This document shows positions 28,231 to 41,600 of a DNA stretch of 64,000 nucleotides, one piece after another. Source of the DNA: Helopsaltes ochotensis (taxonomy: Eukaryota > Chordata > Aves > Passeriformes > Locustellidae); contig VXBM01000010.1 in the NCBI GenBank assembly GCA_013400155.1, positions 235,702 through 299,701 on the forward strand, given 5' to 3'. Both the position numbers and the translations under genes were made by a program. A model generated the notes under the pieces. It had not been told where the DNA came from. It made no database searches and saw nothing but the letters and a program-made list of their open reading frames with translations. Numbering within the stretch: position 1 is the stretch's first letter; every line of letters starts with the position of its first letter.

Positions 28231-31200
28231 TTTCCGTCCACCACTTGTTATAACGATAACGTTTCTTATTCTGAGACACAGAGAGTGGTAGGATTTATGC
28301 TCTATTGGGCAATAAATCTGTGTGAACAGAGCTATGAATTGTGAAACTAGACTTTGTCTCCTTACTTGCATGCTTCAGAATGTGTGTGTATCTTGCAATT
28401 ACTTCCAATGTCATAAGTGTGATGTGAAAGTAACCATTCTGACAATTGCAATGGGAAAAAGGGCACAGGTCAAATATTTAGCATTTTTGCAGTGAAAAAA
28501 AAGTCCATATTAAGAGGCATCTATCAGAAAACTGAATTATGTCATTCCTAAGTGATACCCTTTATTGGTAACCCAGCCATTAGTGGAGACTCAATCTACT
28601 CCTTGGCATAGGCAATTCTGTGAGGTATGGTGGGAAAGAAAGAAAATATGTTAGAAGATTAAATAATTAATGAGTCAACAAGATTAAGTAGGGCTCTTAA
28701 TCACAGTTACAATTTTGAGAGGGTAGTGAAGCAGTCGGTTTGCTGTGTTACATTCAAATGCCATAGCTGGTAAAAGGAAAAAAGGAAAAGACAAAGTCCA
28801 TGTTCTTCCCAAAAGGACAGAGCGTATCTGGCAATAACCACTCACACAAGTAAAGGGAATATAGCTATCAGACCACTTGGAAAACCCATGCTGTAATTCT
28901 TGGGTTAGTGATGATGATCTCTTGGACTTCAGCCTCACAGGTCAAGCTTGGTATTAGCTGCATGAAGTAGGATGCTTTGAGCTGCCCTTTTCCCTCTTTA
29001 GATGCATCTGATCATTTTGGGCAGCTTTTTGCAACATAAAAACATATGGCAGGGTCTGGCTATCCTGGGAGATAATGTGAGACCTGATCTGATATCATAG
29101 CTCACACAGATGCACCTTCTGGCTGGCCAGCTCTGGGGGCAGCTGTGTAGAGAGCAGGTCTCGGTTACCTTCCCATGTTTGAGCTCATCAAGAGCAAGTA
29201 ATAAATACAGGAGACACCAGGGAGGATAGTGGTTAAGGGAACAAGTAGATAGGTCTGCCACTCATGAGGAGTATGAATAGGTAGGACTAAAGAGGTGAAG
29301 AAGAGAAAATGTGGCCAAAGGAGTACTTGAAAGAATACAGGGGGTAATAGGGAGAGATTTGAAGAATAGTGGGGATTTGCAGAGGGCAAAAAAGGTACGT
29401 GGACAGATGTGTGGGGAGGGGGTTGGTGAGACACAGGGTGTAGTGGCAGAAGATGGGAGTGTGAACTTCAGTGTTGTTAAACTGCAATCATTAAATACCA
29501 ACACCATCTGATCAGAAGCCTGCCTGCCTTGGGCATCATTTGCATGGCTTATGTACCAAAAGGATGTGATTTTCTGGGAAAAGTGATTTAATCTATAAAA
29601 AGCAATTTAAGAAGCAGGGTATCCAGAAGGTGCTTAGGGCATGAAGGATGATATGGCAGATAGGAGTACAGTGACTTAGAAACATAAATAAGAGCAACTT
29701 AGCAGTATTATTTGCATTTCTAAAGGTTTTACTAGAGCATGTGTCAGTACAACAAGTAATGTTTTTATGTCTTATCACAGTAATACTCAGCACATTTATT
29801 CTTCTGAGCAAAGAGTAAACAGAAACTATAAATAACTAGGGCTTCAGATAGTGTGGGGTTTTTCCTCTGACTTTTCAGATAAGATACAAAATTGGCTCAG
29901 CAGGGCCCTGCTGGAACATATCTGATTGTTCCTGTTTCCCTGCTTTCTCCTGCAGTTTGGGAGTAGTCTTTTTATTGTCTTGGGTCTACTGGTCCTTGAG
30001 ACTGAAGTTTACTACCCTAAAGTTACCATCTGCATTGCAAAGGGGGACTTAAGAACGCCAGTCCTTTCAAAAGATACCTAAAAAAAGGTGGAATTTACAT
30101 ATATGTGTGTGTTATTTGTATGTATATGCATTAGCCTGTATCATTTATATATAATAGCCTTATGACTAGATCCCTTGCCAAGAAGTGGGAGGCCCAAGAT
30201 GCAAATTGTCTTCTCCCTGATGAGATCTAAAATGTAATTTGCTATCTTCTAAGTAGATGTCTTCACCCCAGATGCCAGGCACACTGATATGGTATAAGAC
30301 CCAGTCTACAGAGTCCTTTTGAAATTATGCAACTGTGCAGAGCTGAATGCAGGCTGGGCTGATTTCTCAATCTGTAATTTTCTTTAATTTTGCCCTTGGA
30401 GAGTGAAGTCATTGAGTCTCCTACAGTTGTTCATAACATACAATGAGAATGTCATCCCATTTGAGATGTTCGGATTCTGAAACATTTATTCAGGCAGTTA
30501 AATAATTTGTTTGGTGTATGAACTTATCAAAAGCCTAAACTTAAATGCTTAACACCATCCAACCCATTGTTCTATATGTAAATCAACACAAGAGTGTTTT
30601 ACGAAATTGAGCCTAGTTGGTGGTTACTCTTCTGCTATTTGGCAAGAGGTCAAAATTTGCTGAACGTAATTTGTCATGGACAGAAATAACACAGTATCTG
30701 TGAGGAAACCTAAACTGTGGTTCTTGTTTCTTCTTTTATTATAATTTTTTAGCATATGACTAAAGAAGTATTAGAAGTATATGTTTAAGATGAAACCTTT
30801 TTGGGTGTTAGCAAGGATTGCATAATTTAATTCTGATTAGTGAAGCAGAATTTTTGCATTACACAATTGCAGAGAAATCATTCAGCAGTCCTTACTCCTC
30901 TGAGATATGTCAGAATTACAGTCAGCTCCAGTCCTCTTGTTCTGTGATTTCTGTGTGAACGCTGCCTTTCAGTGTGGTGAGTTCTTCTCTCACTGTAAGG
31001 TCAGATGAGGAGTTACACAGAATCTTGGCCATTGGTGGCCAAATGTATCAGGGATCTTTCACATCCCTCTGGTCTTACTTGGAGAGTCCTTACTGAACGA
31101 AGCAGTGGTAAGTCATCGTCTGCTCTGTTTGATGTGGTCTGGCAGGAATGCTGGGGAGCTGGCCAGAGTGGTGAATCAGCCTTGATTATGGCTGGTATCT

Positions 31201-33861
31201 CCTGAAACTGGTAAATAATCACCCTGGGGACAGCATATGACCCTTATTAGCATGCCATACCTGGATTAAGATTTACAGGAATTTCACTGACCATGCTGGA
31301 TATTTGCTATAGTTGGGGGTTTATGTAAACAGATCTCTTAGAGAGTGGCACAAAAAACCCACTGTCCATAGGGGCATGGCCAAGCTGCTTGGTGAGCTTT
31401 TGGGGTAGGGTTATCACTGAGTGTATTTCAACACTCTTTGCACTGGGCATGCCAGGTTTTTGTAACTAATAAGGTTATAGCAAGTAATTTAGTTCTTGCT
31501 CCAAAGTTGTGATTACTGTTCAAACACCAAATTATTCCCAAATAGCACAAAGAATTATATAGATATGGACAGTTCTGAATTTTCATCATTTTTGGCAAAT
31601 GTGAATTCTCTTGTAACTCTGCTGTGTACTGCTAAGTGCTCAGGCTTATATTAGGTCGGGTTTTGGAACATAGTGTCTTTCACTGTGGGAAATAAGCAGC
31701 ATAGAAGGAATGTAAAATTTAAGGAAAATTGAGCCGTACTGGTCAAAGCTATGTTTTCTACTACTGCTGCAAACTGAAAGACGACACATGAAGAATTGTC
31801 TGGATGTTGAGACTTAGGTTCGGTTTCATGCCCACATCTTTTTTATGGGTAGAATACCATATAAAAAAATTAATAGCTTAAATACCGTGCAGACTGAGTT
31901 CACACCATAGACAATAAGCTCCTTAACATACAGGCTTTTTCTGCACACAGCAGCAATCATTTTGGGCCTTGATCTCAGGGCTGTTTTGGGCAGAGTTCTG
32001 TACAGTCCATAATGACACCTGAATAGCCATGTCACTTAGTGAAACTCCTTTCTATGACACCATAAAATATTTTTTTGCTGGAAGCCTTCTATGTATAGAA
32101 CTTTGAAGTGTTTAAAAATGAGCTCAGGAACTGCCTTGTGTGGGTGGGGAGTGCCCCCATTTATTTTCTTTACAGTTGGAATGCACCTGATTGGCTGAGA
32201 CCTGGTTGATTTAGGCATTTTTGCCTATGACTAAATCTTTTTTCTTTGTAGCACACATTCATTTTGTAATCTTACTGTAACTGTTTAATTATATTTTGCA
32301 ATTCAGTAGTTCATTCTTGACTATATACCAGAAATTACATAAATTATAAGAGAGGTAGGATGCTAAAAGGGATGGTTAATTATCTATGCTATTTCTAAAA
32401 CAGTTTTCTAAATGGCTACTTTATTAGCAGCACATCAAAGCGTTCTACTAGAAAGAAAAAATAAATCTGCTTATGAAGGCTGTCTGCAGCCAGAAATGCC
32501 TATCAACTTTAAACTTGATAAGTCAATGAATCAAAAGAATATCGTAATCTGAACACCCAGTATTTTATGAAAAATATGAGAATTAAGGGTACATAAAATA
32601 TTTGAGAACTGGTCTTTAATCAGAAGTTTTTATATCCAAAGTTTTTTTCTTGGATAGACTGGATTTCTGTGAAAGTTAGCTAATTTGGTTGGTTTTTAAA
32701 CATGTGGCAATTTCTTAATATATGTTACATTTTACTGCAATACATATATAAAAAATAAAAATAAGGATTGCATATTTCTTTTAAATCTGTTGATGTTGGT
32801 TTAGATGTAAAAATAATGAGGCAGATGTTATTAATTTATTTCTACTTAGGCACCCTCTGTGGTTTCTATTCAGTCAGTAAGCCTTACAATGTGCAATCCA
32901 TGTTTAAGCAATCACAGATGCATAGTTCAGGCCTGTATGGATAAAGAAGTTCTGGTAGTGCTCTGCTTTGCAGCAGATATCTCACCTCTGGTTATCTAGT
33001 ACATGGTGTCTAGTTTTGGACATCACATGGGAAATTTGATAGAGTTAAAAACTTGTTCTCCAGTATCTTGTCTGTAGGGATCTTTTCTTGCTCCCATCGA
33101 ACTAAGAGGGGTCACTCACTTAACTTCAGACAGAGTGTGTCTAGCTGTTTGTAGCCAAAAAAAGAAGCTAAAATATGAAGTTTGTCTTTTCAGTTTCTTC
33201 TTCATCCTGGGAAATGAGAACCACATACTCACTAAAAGGAAAACAAGCCAGTGTGCAAAGAAAAATGCCCCTCCCTTCCTAAGATGCACATGCCAGAGGG
33301 TCCTGAGAGTTCTCAGTTTCTCAGAGCTGTATAAGGCTTGGCAGCTTTTAGTCTCATACAGTGAAACTTATTGCAATATGAAGTCATCCAAAGAGGCAGC
33401 ATGTTTGCACTTCAAGAGATTTTATAATCTGTAAAATATGAAGGAAATATTTAGCAATTCAAGGGAATGAAAGAGCCGCCAATGAGTTGCTGTGTAAGCT
33501 GACCACGAGGATAGTCTCTGGAGAGAATTCCCCCTGCTCTCTCTGCACCTGCATTGCAGTAGTACCTAGATACACAGTTTTTAATTGCTTTCCTCTAAAA
33601 GTCTCCTTTGGTTCTTCCTGGAAGCGGGATTCCAGGTGGTAAAGGCAATTGATATAATCTGCTATAAGAAGTGTTTTACTATTAGGTAAATATAAATAGT
33701 GGAAAAAATATAACAAAATGAGTGATACAAATAACCAAACAAACAAAGAAAAAAAATTGAAAAAGCCACACTAATTTAGCATGGCATGTGACCAGTCAAA
33801 TCTCGACAGAAAGAATACAGCTGTACAAAACAGAAGTGTCCCTTGTGATGAGAGATGAGCA
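28231..33861. other. Non-coding, purine-biased patch at about 29.28-29.47 kb
   Basis: No exon or repeat family is recognised. From about 29283 to 29470 the plus strand is strongly purine-biased (A and G with few pyrimidines). This keeps three minus-strand frames of 66-89 codons open with Pro/Ser/Leu-rich composition, which is a composition effect. Confidence 0.5.
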
Positions 33862-34200
33862 ACGCATATCGAGTGCGCTACTGATTTTGAGAACAATCAT
33901 TCTATTTTTGGACTGTTGCGGCCAACTGTGGCACAATATCTCATAGGGAAGGCTATTACAGAACTACCCATTATTTCAGCTATAGTTAAAATTCTACCAG
34001 CATTTGCATGATAAATGTATTTCTAAAGGCTACAGCGAGGCGGTAAATGTTCATTCGGCAACGACAGCTGCGATTAGCCATTTTAAAAATATAGAAATAG
34101 AAGCAGAAGTTAACAAAAACAAGCTCAGATTCTGGCATTTGTTTACAGGAATTCAGAAGGTGGACAAACACTGCAGGGATAGGACTTGTCACTGATGTGA
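33862..34200. promoter_or_regulatory. Candidate conserved non-coding element / enhancer
   Basis: Nine CpGs fall within about 210 bases (33862-34073) of otherwise AT-rich sequence, in a genome where CpG is depleted. This can happen when selection retains them. The block contains a perfect ATTTGCAT octamer (POU-type site) at 34002-34009 and a CAGCTG E-box at 34065-34070. A 63-codon frame spans 34004-34195 but has no recognisable domain. The enhancer reading is inference from composition only. Confidence 0.35.
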
Positions 34201-37200
34201 GATTGTACAGAACACAGAGCAACAGCTCTGTCTACCCTGTTCTGTGAAAAAGCTGTCGTGTGGTCTTCAAGACCCCAACCCTCTGATTATCCAATTTCTC
34301 GGAGCTATTAGAAGTCCCAGATGAAGTGCCATGAGTGACAATTGTGGACCAAATCAAGGTTTGAATGAGTAGAAATGCCAGGAAGAGCCTGACTTCTGTG
34401 AGGCCGAAAGACAAATGGCATAACCTTTCCCCATGTGTCTTTACACTCTATTGTTGGTTTTTTTCAAGACTTTGCTTGGCACAGATGACCCAGTCTCAAC
34501 TGGTCTCAGAGGACATCTGTGTCTATTCTTCCCATGGGAAGAGTGCAGTTGGCACCGCAGCTTTGCCAAAGCCTCACTTGTGTAATAAACTCATTACCTG
34601 TGAACTTTGCAGCAAGTGGGTCATCAGTGCTACATCAGGGCAGAAAAACTGGAGGAGGTTACAAGGTTGAGTACAGCTGCCCTTGCTTATAGGTGGTAAC
34701 TGCTTCTGCATATTTAAGGTTTTATGCAACTTGATGGTTTTGCCATCTAGTTTATGTTCTTAGGTCAGACTGTGGGATGGAGAAGGACAATTGTCATCTC
34801 TCTGGAGGAGGAGTAGATTCCGGTTTCACCTTTGGTGGAAGTGTCCATGTAGGTTCAGACTTCACCTTTGGTAGGTGTGAAGTGTGATAGTCAAGACTGT
34901 GCCAACAGTGTGAGAGATCAGCCCCTTTCCAGAGACATTGTCCGATCTCTCTTGGCATGGTCTTTATAATGCAGCAGGCAGCACTTATGCCTGAAACACA
35001 CTAGTCTGTAGTCTTTGCACTGGAACAGCCAGTCCTCCCCATCCTCCTTTTGCTAGCTGGCTCCAGCTCGCAGACACGAGTCAACTATTTATCTTCAGGC
35101 CATCATCACCTGATAGTTTCCTGAGAGCCTTCTGACTGGACTGTACACATTTGCCAGCAGACATGGAACAGGCTTGTTCTAGGCACCCAGCCTAGATCAT
35201 GCAGGAAAAAGTTCCTCCTCACTCCTGCTGGACAACAGGCAGGGTTAGGACATTGGTGGGTCTGGGTTTTGGTCTCATGTTTGGGAGAGGGAGGACAGGT
35301 TGAGGTACCTTTAGGTAATTTTAAAGGGGGCAGCTCTGGGGCTATAGTCACATGAAGGCAAGGACAAGCAGACCTTTGAGAAATGGGTCTTTTACATGAA
35401 CTGGGCTTAGCACCTTACAAGTTTTTTGGTTCAGAGGAAGAGCAAGTTGTTCAGACTGCCCAGGAAGAAATGTACCTGTTCAGCTACTGCCTGTGTAAGT
35501 CTGACCCACCTCTGGTCAGGATGGCAAGTTAGGAGTGACAGCCTTGTCCCTTGCTTTCTTCACAGAGTCATCAGGCAGAGTGTCTCGGTGTGATGGGTTT
35601 TCCTGTGCCCCACTACCTCTCCAGACTGCAGGGGGCACACCAACAGTGTGACATCCCAGATCTTCTGGCTCCAGTAGACCTGTACAATGCCACCAGGCCA
35701 TAACAAAGCTTACCAAGAGTGTAGATGAGCAAGAACAGCTGCAGCAGGATCGTGTAGGGTGCAGGTCTGGTGCAGCTTGAGCCCATAAGGTGGAAGAACT
35801 TGCAGGGGCTTGAGGAGTTCCTGGCACTTCTCACCTCAGATAAGACAGTTTGACGGCCAATTTCCTGGAAAATTCCAAAATTACCTGTCAAGTGGGGACA
35901 CCCAGGCATCCTACTCCACTTCCAAGCAGAGAAAGTGTTTACAAGGACTGGTCTGCTGGCTCACTTATGACCCCTGTGTTCTCAAGTTTAGGAATTCCAC
36001 TCACATAGCTGGGTCAACATGTGATGCAGCTTTGGAGGGCACACCTGCAAACTCATCGATGCCAGCAGTGTAATGTCCACAGCCTTTGATGGGACTTAAT
36101 GCTCACAGTATTTTTTGTTTTTTAAAATGTTATTATTGTTGCCTTTGACTTTGACGTTTGGAGATACCCTGTCATAGACTAGTAACTCTAAAATTGGAAA
36201 AATTGATCTAATGAGGAACTAGACAGACTGGGCCATAATATTTGGGCAGACAATACTAGCAATCTTCATATTTTTAGTACATTTCAACACACATATGCTG
36301 GTACTGTAGATACTTTTATATCGAGTTACCCTTAAGATCACAGAATATTTTAGTTCTATTTTTCTCTGTCATCTCATTCTGAGGGATTAAGCCATAAGAG
36401 TGCTCCTTGGTGCATGTAATTTTTCTGAACTTCAGGCCTCACTCACTAAGGATGGCCAGTTTCTCAGTCTTGGGTGTCAAGACTGTGCCCAATCTCATCT
36501 GGTCCTAGTAAACAAGGGTGGCCTGTATGAAAATATGTGTGGAACAGTCCAACTGCTGGGCTCTTGAGTGTGCTGCCTGCAACAAGAACAGCTGCCTCAT
36601 TTTGAAATGTCTTCTCTATTTGCTTACTGGTGTCCCATTGTGGTAGGTAATCCACAGAGTTAAATATTGGTTGGCTTTCAGGTCTGCTCTTTGCCAGCGG
36701 CTCTTCTATATAAGGTTAATACAGTTGCCTTGCACTTGTCAAACCGGAAAACAAATGTGTTAACAATTAAAGCTGATTTTGCACTGTACAGTATATGACT
36801 GTTCTCTGTACTTGGTGTCCTTTGGAAAGATTCTGGGCTTCATGACTGCCTCAGCCTCCTGTGGAGTTTAATTGCCACTTGTTCCAGGGTCAGGGGGCAG
36901 TTTTGGGCTGAACTCTCAGTTTGTTACAGAGGGAAATGGGGAATTTGGCGTGGTCTGAAAGGACCTGATCCTGCAGCAAAAATGCTGTACTGAGGAAAGA
37001 ATGAATGTTGGCAAATGCATGACTAGTATTTTCTGGGCAAACCTGTGGACTTGGCAGGCACCTGGGACATTTGCTGCTCTTCCTGATGTTTATTACTGAG
37101 GAACCCTGTAGTTTCCCATGACCCTTGTGATGGATCAAGCTTCCCTAAATTGTGTCTACCGAGATGAAATAAGAATTTTCCTACATTAAAAATGTGTTTT

Positions 37201-38600
37201 GGGTGAGTTCAGGGAATTCTGACATTGTCTAACTTTTAACAAAGCTCGTGTTCTTTTCCATGGCAGAGGAAGAAGGATCTGTTGTCTCCAAGCCTTCTCC
37301 AGTCAGTGACAGTCTGTGTCTGTTGTATCAGAAAGAAACATGAAAAAAAAACCCCAAACAGGGGAAGAACTTTTTAAAAGATCAGAACAGGAATTCGAAA
37401 AGATTGGAAAAGCAGGTGAGCCTGAGGTTGCAAAATCAAGCTGATGCAACACGCTAGAGGGTATTGGTAGTGCATGAGAGTCTTTGCATATCACCCTTGC
37501 TTGTGTTGCTGTGTTACTACGGCTGTGTTCAGGGTTGCTGCTGGGCAAGGGCTGCAGTATCTCATCCTCAGACAGCCCCAGCAGGATTTTTAAGGGCTCC
37601 CCATTGTCTTTGCACATATTTGCATCAATACCATCTCACCAGCAATGCCACACACCAGAAGTTAGTGACTGAAACCCCTGGGCACTGTGGTTATTGGGAG
37701 GGATTAAACATGCTGGTTATGGCACTAGAGAATGGATGGATAGCTTTGCCAATGGGAGTTTTCTTTTCTTTGACGGGAGCAGACACCAGCATGTCCCAAA
37801 AAGTATGTGTTGGAGCTCTGATTGTGTGTGAGGGTACCTGGTTTTACCTGTGGACTTTGTACATCACCATGGAGACTTCTGAAGCCTGAGCATGTGGTGG
37901 ATTTATATTCCTTGTCATCATAATGATCACGTATTTCCTCCTGTAGTGTTGAAGGTGAAAATATATCACATTTGAACCCTACATCTCTTGGCTTTGCACA
38001 TCTTCAGTGGCAAATTACAATCAGTACAGCAATGGCCTTGCCAGCCTGACAGATCTGCTGACAGTGTAAGAGTTAAGAAGCCCTTAAAATAAACCCAGTG
38101 CCTGCTGCTGCAGCAGCACTGATGATTGCACTTTTCTGTTTGCCTGGCCCTTCGTGAAGCCTTTAGCACCCTCCTGCTTTTCCTGAACCTTGCAAAGGTT
38201 CACCTGTCATAGCAAGGTTGTGCAGCAAGATCAGTGCAAAGGCAGGAGGCCACTGACAAACTGAGCCCTGCTGAGTGGATAATTGATTACCTGGTGAAAC
38301 AGGCAGAAGCAAAGAGAGCTGGAGGGAGCATGCTGGAGTATCTGGAGATTTGGAAAGTCTCTCCTCTTTGATGGAGTACTGAGGCACCAAACTCAAGGTC
38401 AGTAATCTGGACGTTGGTGGGCAGAGGTAACTCACAGCTGTCCTCTGAGGTGCTCAGGAGGTTGCACCTACAAGTGTAGTGCAGGTCCAGGCAGTTCACT
38501 CCTGGGGCTTCATTGGACTCTTCAATATTTCAGGTTTAGTAAGAGTGGTAGAAATTTTAGAGAATTAGGTGGGTAGTAGGTTTTGTTACCTTTTCTGTGT
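34201..38600. other. GC-richer non-coding block
   Basis: This region is visibly richer in G and C than its flanks and carries no CR1 or LTR that I can recognise. A 12-base unit, TTCACCTTTGGT, occurs at 34825-34836 and again at 34861-34872. On the minus strand, 35613-35909 encodes 98 codons including a hydrophobic stretch (TILLQLFLLIYTLGKLCYGL). It could look like a membrane segment, but no family is recognised and an overlapping frame of 103 codons is open at the same place. The 141-codon plus frame at 37464-37889 is likewise unsupported. Confidence 0.45.
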
Positions 38601-41600
38601 CACATATGGCAAAGTGCGAGTTTACAGTCACAAATCTTTAAGTTTTGAGAATAAGGGGTGCATAGGGCTTAAATGGAGCCTAAGAGCTTCGCCTGTGATG
38701 GGGGGAGGTGTTAGCTTAATGTTCTTAAGGTGTTCACTTAGACCCAATTCTTCCAGTTTCTGGTTGAATGGCTTAAACATTACTTTATGTTAAATATTTA
38801 ATACTTGCTTATAAGTTAAAGATGGGTAATGGCCTAGTCTTTTCTTCCTTTGAAAGAACATGGCTCTCTTTTCAACTGGACTGAAGATGGTATTTTTGTG
38901 GCATAGTAGGTGACATTAGAGCAGCCTAACAAATTACACACCTGTGGGGATGTCAGCATTTATTGCCCGAATACAAAATAGCACAGAGACTTCTAGATCC
39001 ATTTTTGGTTTCTCTGTGGTCAGATGCCTGTGAGATGTCAGGAAGCTGTGCAGTCAAATTGGATTTCCAGAGCTTGTTCATACAGCTTTATTAAACTGCC
39101 TGTTTGTTGTGAGTGGGTAGTAGGACATCTGTACTTGACAAAGGGAGTTTGAGGACAGACTGTTAATAACTGTGAGTGTTTATATAGAGTATTCTTTATG
39201 AATGTCTTCTTAAATGTAAGAGTGTCCAAGTACTTGGGATTTATCAATTATTATTAAAATGTACTTGGAGAAAACATTGGTAGTGGGGCAACTATGACAT
39301 CTTTTAGTTTGGCTGTAGTATTAGATCAATAGTTTTTTTAGAAGAAAACAGAAAATATCTGGCCAAATTTGTACAGGATAATTGCCATGAGAACAGAATA
39401 AAAATTATTGGGCCTAAATACAGGGATAGCAATATTTTATAGTGCTAATGACTGTTCTTTATGGTTAATTTTTCTAATCAAAATCTAGACTCAGTCCTGG
39501 ACACTGGTACGTGCAAACCAGAAACTAACTTTTAGATTAGAATTCCTACAATCCCATTATTTTAAGTAATACAGTAGTGTGGATTTACTGTATTTTCCTC
39601 ATAAGTGCCCTTTTGAAAGTACCTAAATAAAGTTCAGATAATTTACTACAATACTTCTGATAATTTTCTGCATAAATATTCTGTGCCTGGAAATTTCCAT
39701 ACAAGGTAGCGTAGCTGCGACCACGTGGAATTAGGTAGCAAGAAATTCATGTGTGTAGTTTGTAGAAGTTTGTGAACTAAAATACCATCTTAATAAGAAC
39801 CTATAAATAAGAATGCTTCAAAGTGAGAATTTTTTCCCTTCTTTAGGCTGCCCCAACTAAACCCACCTTAGGCAGCCTCACGGCACAGCATGAAATGGCA
39901 TCTGCCTCAGGTATTGAGTTATATTTGCTTTTAAAACACATCCATAAAGAGCACTATAGAAGATCGTTTGTGCTAAAAAGGAAAAGCTGTCCAAAGTTTG
40001 GGCTCTGTGGGAGATCTTTCCTAGGGCGTACTCAGACACAAAACTTCCATCTCACTGCTCAGTGACCCTGATGCTATCAGGTGCTGAGTGCCTTCAGGTT
40101 CCTTTGCTGTCGGTGGGAAAAGACCCACACACCTCAAGATCAGGCCCTTGGCCTTCAGTATTTGCACACTCATGCTGGCACTGTGTGCGGTGGGATGGAT
40201 GTTTAATGCTGGCACCAAAGACTGACACTGCAGGTGTCCTGGAAATACTCGTGAGAGAAGCTGAAGGGGCATTTGCTTTGCTTACAGGGTAAGAAGAACT
40301 TTAAAGCTTCTCTGGTATTTCCTTTTGAGATTTCATGCTAATATTTATGGCTTTCTGCTTCTTTCTGTGCTTAAAATTTTCTAGCTTGCAGCTGAGTAAC
40401 TAGTTACAGCTATTCATCTCCTGGAGACTGGAGACACCTCCCCCATCTCCTCTTCCCTCAGAAAGGGTTCGCAGCCTCCAGTCCCCCCCAGTGCTGTGAC
40501 CCCCAGGCTCCCTTCAGTGCCCAGACCCCGCAGGTCTCATCCTGGCTGCCCTGACCATCACACCCTGCTGGGCTCTCCCTCCATAGGCACAGCCTCCACG
40601 GCTTGCCCAGGGCAGCAGTGTCCAAAAACAGGGCTAGAGGTGTTATCACTGTATGTAGTTAATGTTCTCTGCACTGATCTGCTGGAGATTTCTCTCCTAA
40701 TGTGTTTTTTCTTCTGGATGATCAGTAAGTGTGGCAATTCCTATTACTAATTCAGTGACTTTAACAAATCCTAGGAAACTACTGAGGCTTTTCTCAAGGG
40801 AGAGTGTACTGAAAAAGATAAATGGCATGGCTTTTTTCCCCTTTTGGTACTTTCTTTGCTGAGTATACCTGTGCATTTATATAATCGTAGAGCCAGCACT
40901 ACATGAATAAATTTTGAGTTGCATTTTTTTTTAAATCCATCAAAAATTGTGTTACTGTAAACAAGATGTACATCTGGACTGTAACTATAACCTCTATATG
41001 TATTTTTTTCATGTGTCTTGAACTCAGCCAAGAATGTTACTTGCATTGGTGCATGCATTTCATGGTCTTCCAGAATTAAATGGAAAAGAGAGCCTTTCAG
41101 GAAGTCTTAATGCCTTTCCATGTGGAGGCAGTGCCTTGTTGTGCACGTGGTCTGATTTCTTTTCAGTTCAGAAATTTCTTACCTTCTGGTCTATGTTCCT
41201 TTATTATTTTTCTTTTTTTAATTTTTTTTTTTTTAATAAAGAAGTGAAATTCAGCTTTATGGAACTTGATGTTTATAATGCTGGGACTTTTCTTGTTTAC
41301 AGGGAGGAATTGCAAATATAATTATTTTATAACAGGAGAACATGTTGCTATATGAAGTTGGAATGATTTGTTGTAAGGCCTGTTTCTGTTCATAGAATAA
41401 TAATATAGAAGTATAGTTTTGTATACTATAAGAAGTACAGTACATGAAACAAAATATTACTATCAGAAATACTTTTTTGTGTGTGCTGAGTGTGATTAGC
41501 TTTTCTGGTGTAGAAATTAAAATAGAATGAATAAACTTAAAATGGAGTATTATGAACTGTAAGGTTAAATTGAAAAACTCATCTCAGGGTTACTGAATGT

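Noticed and set aside
37464..37889. 141-codon plus-strand frame with a hydrophobic, Cys-rich start
   Set aside because: The signal-peptide-like look is not backed by any family match, and overlapping frames are open on both strands in this GC-richer block.
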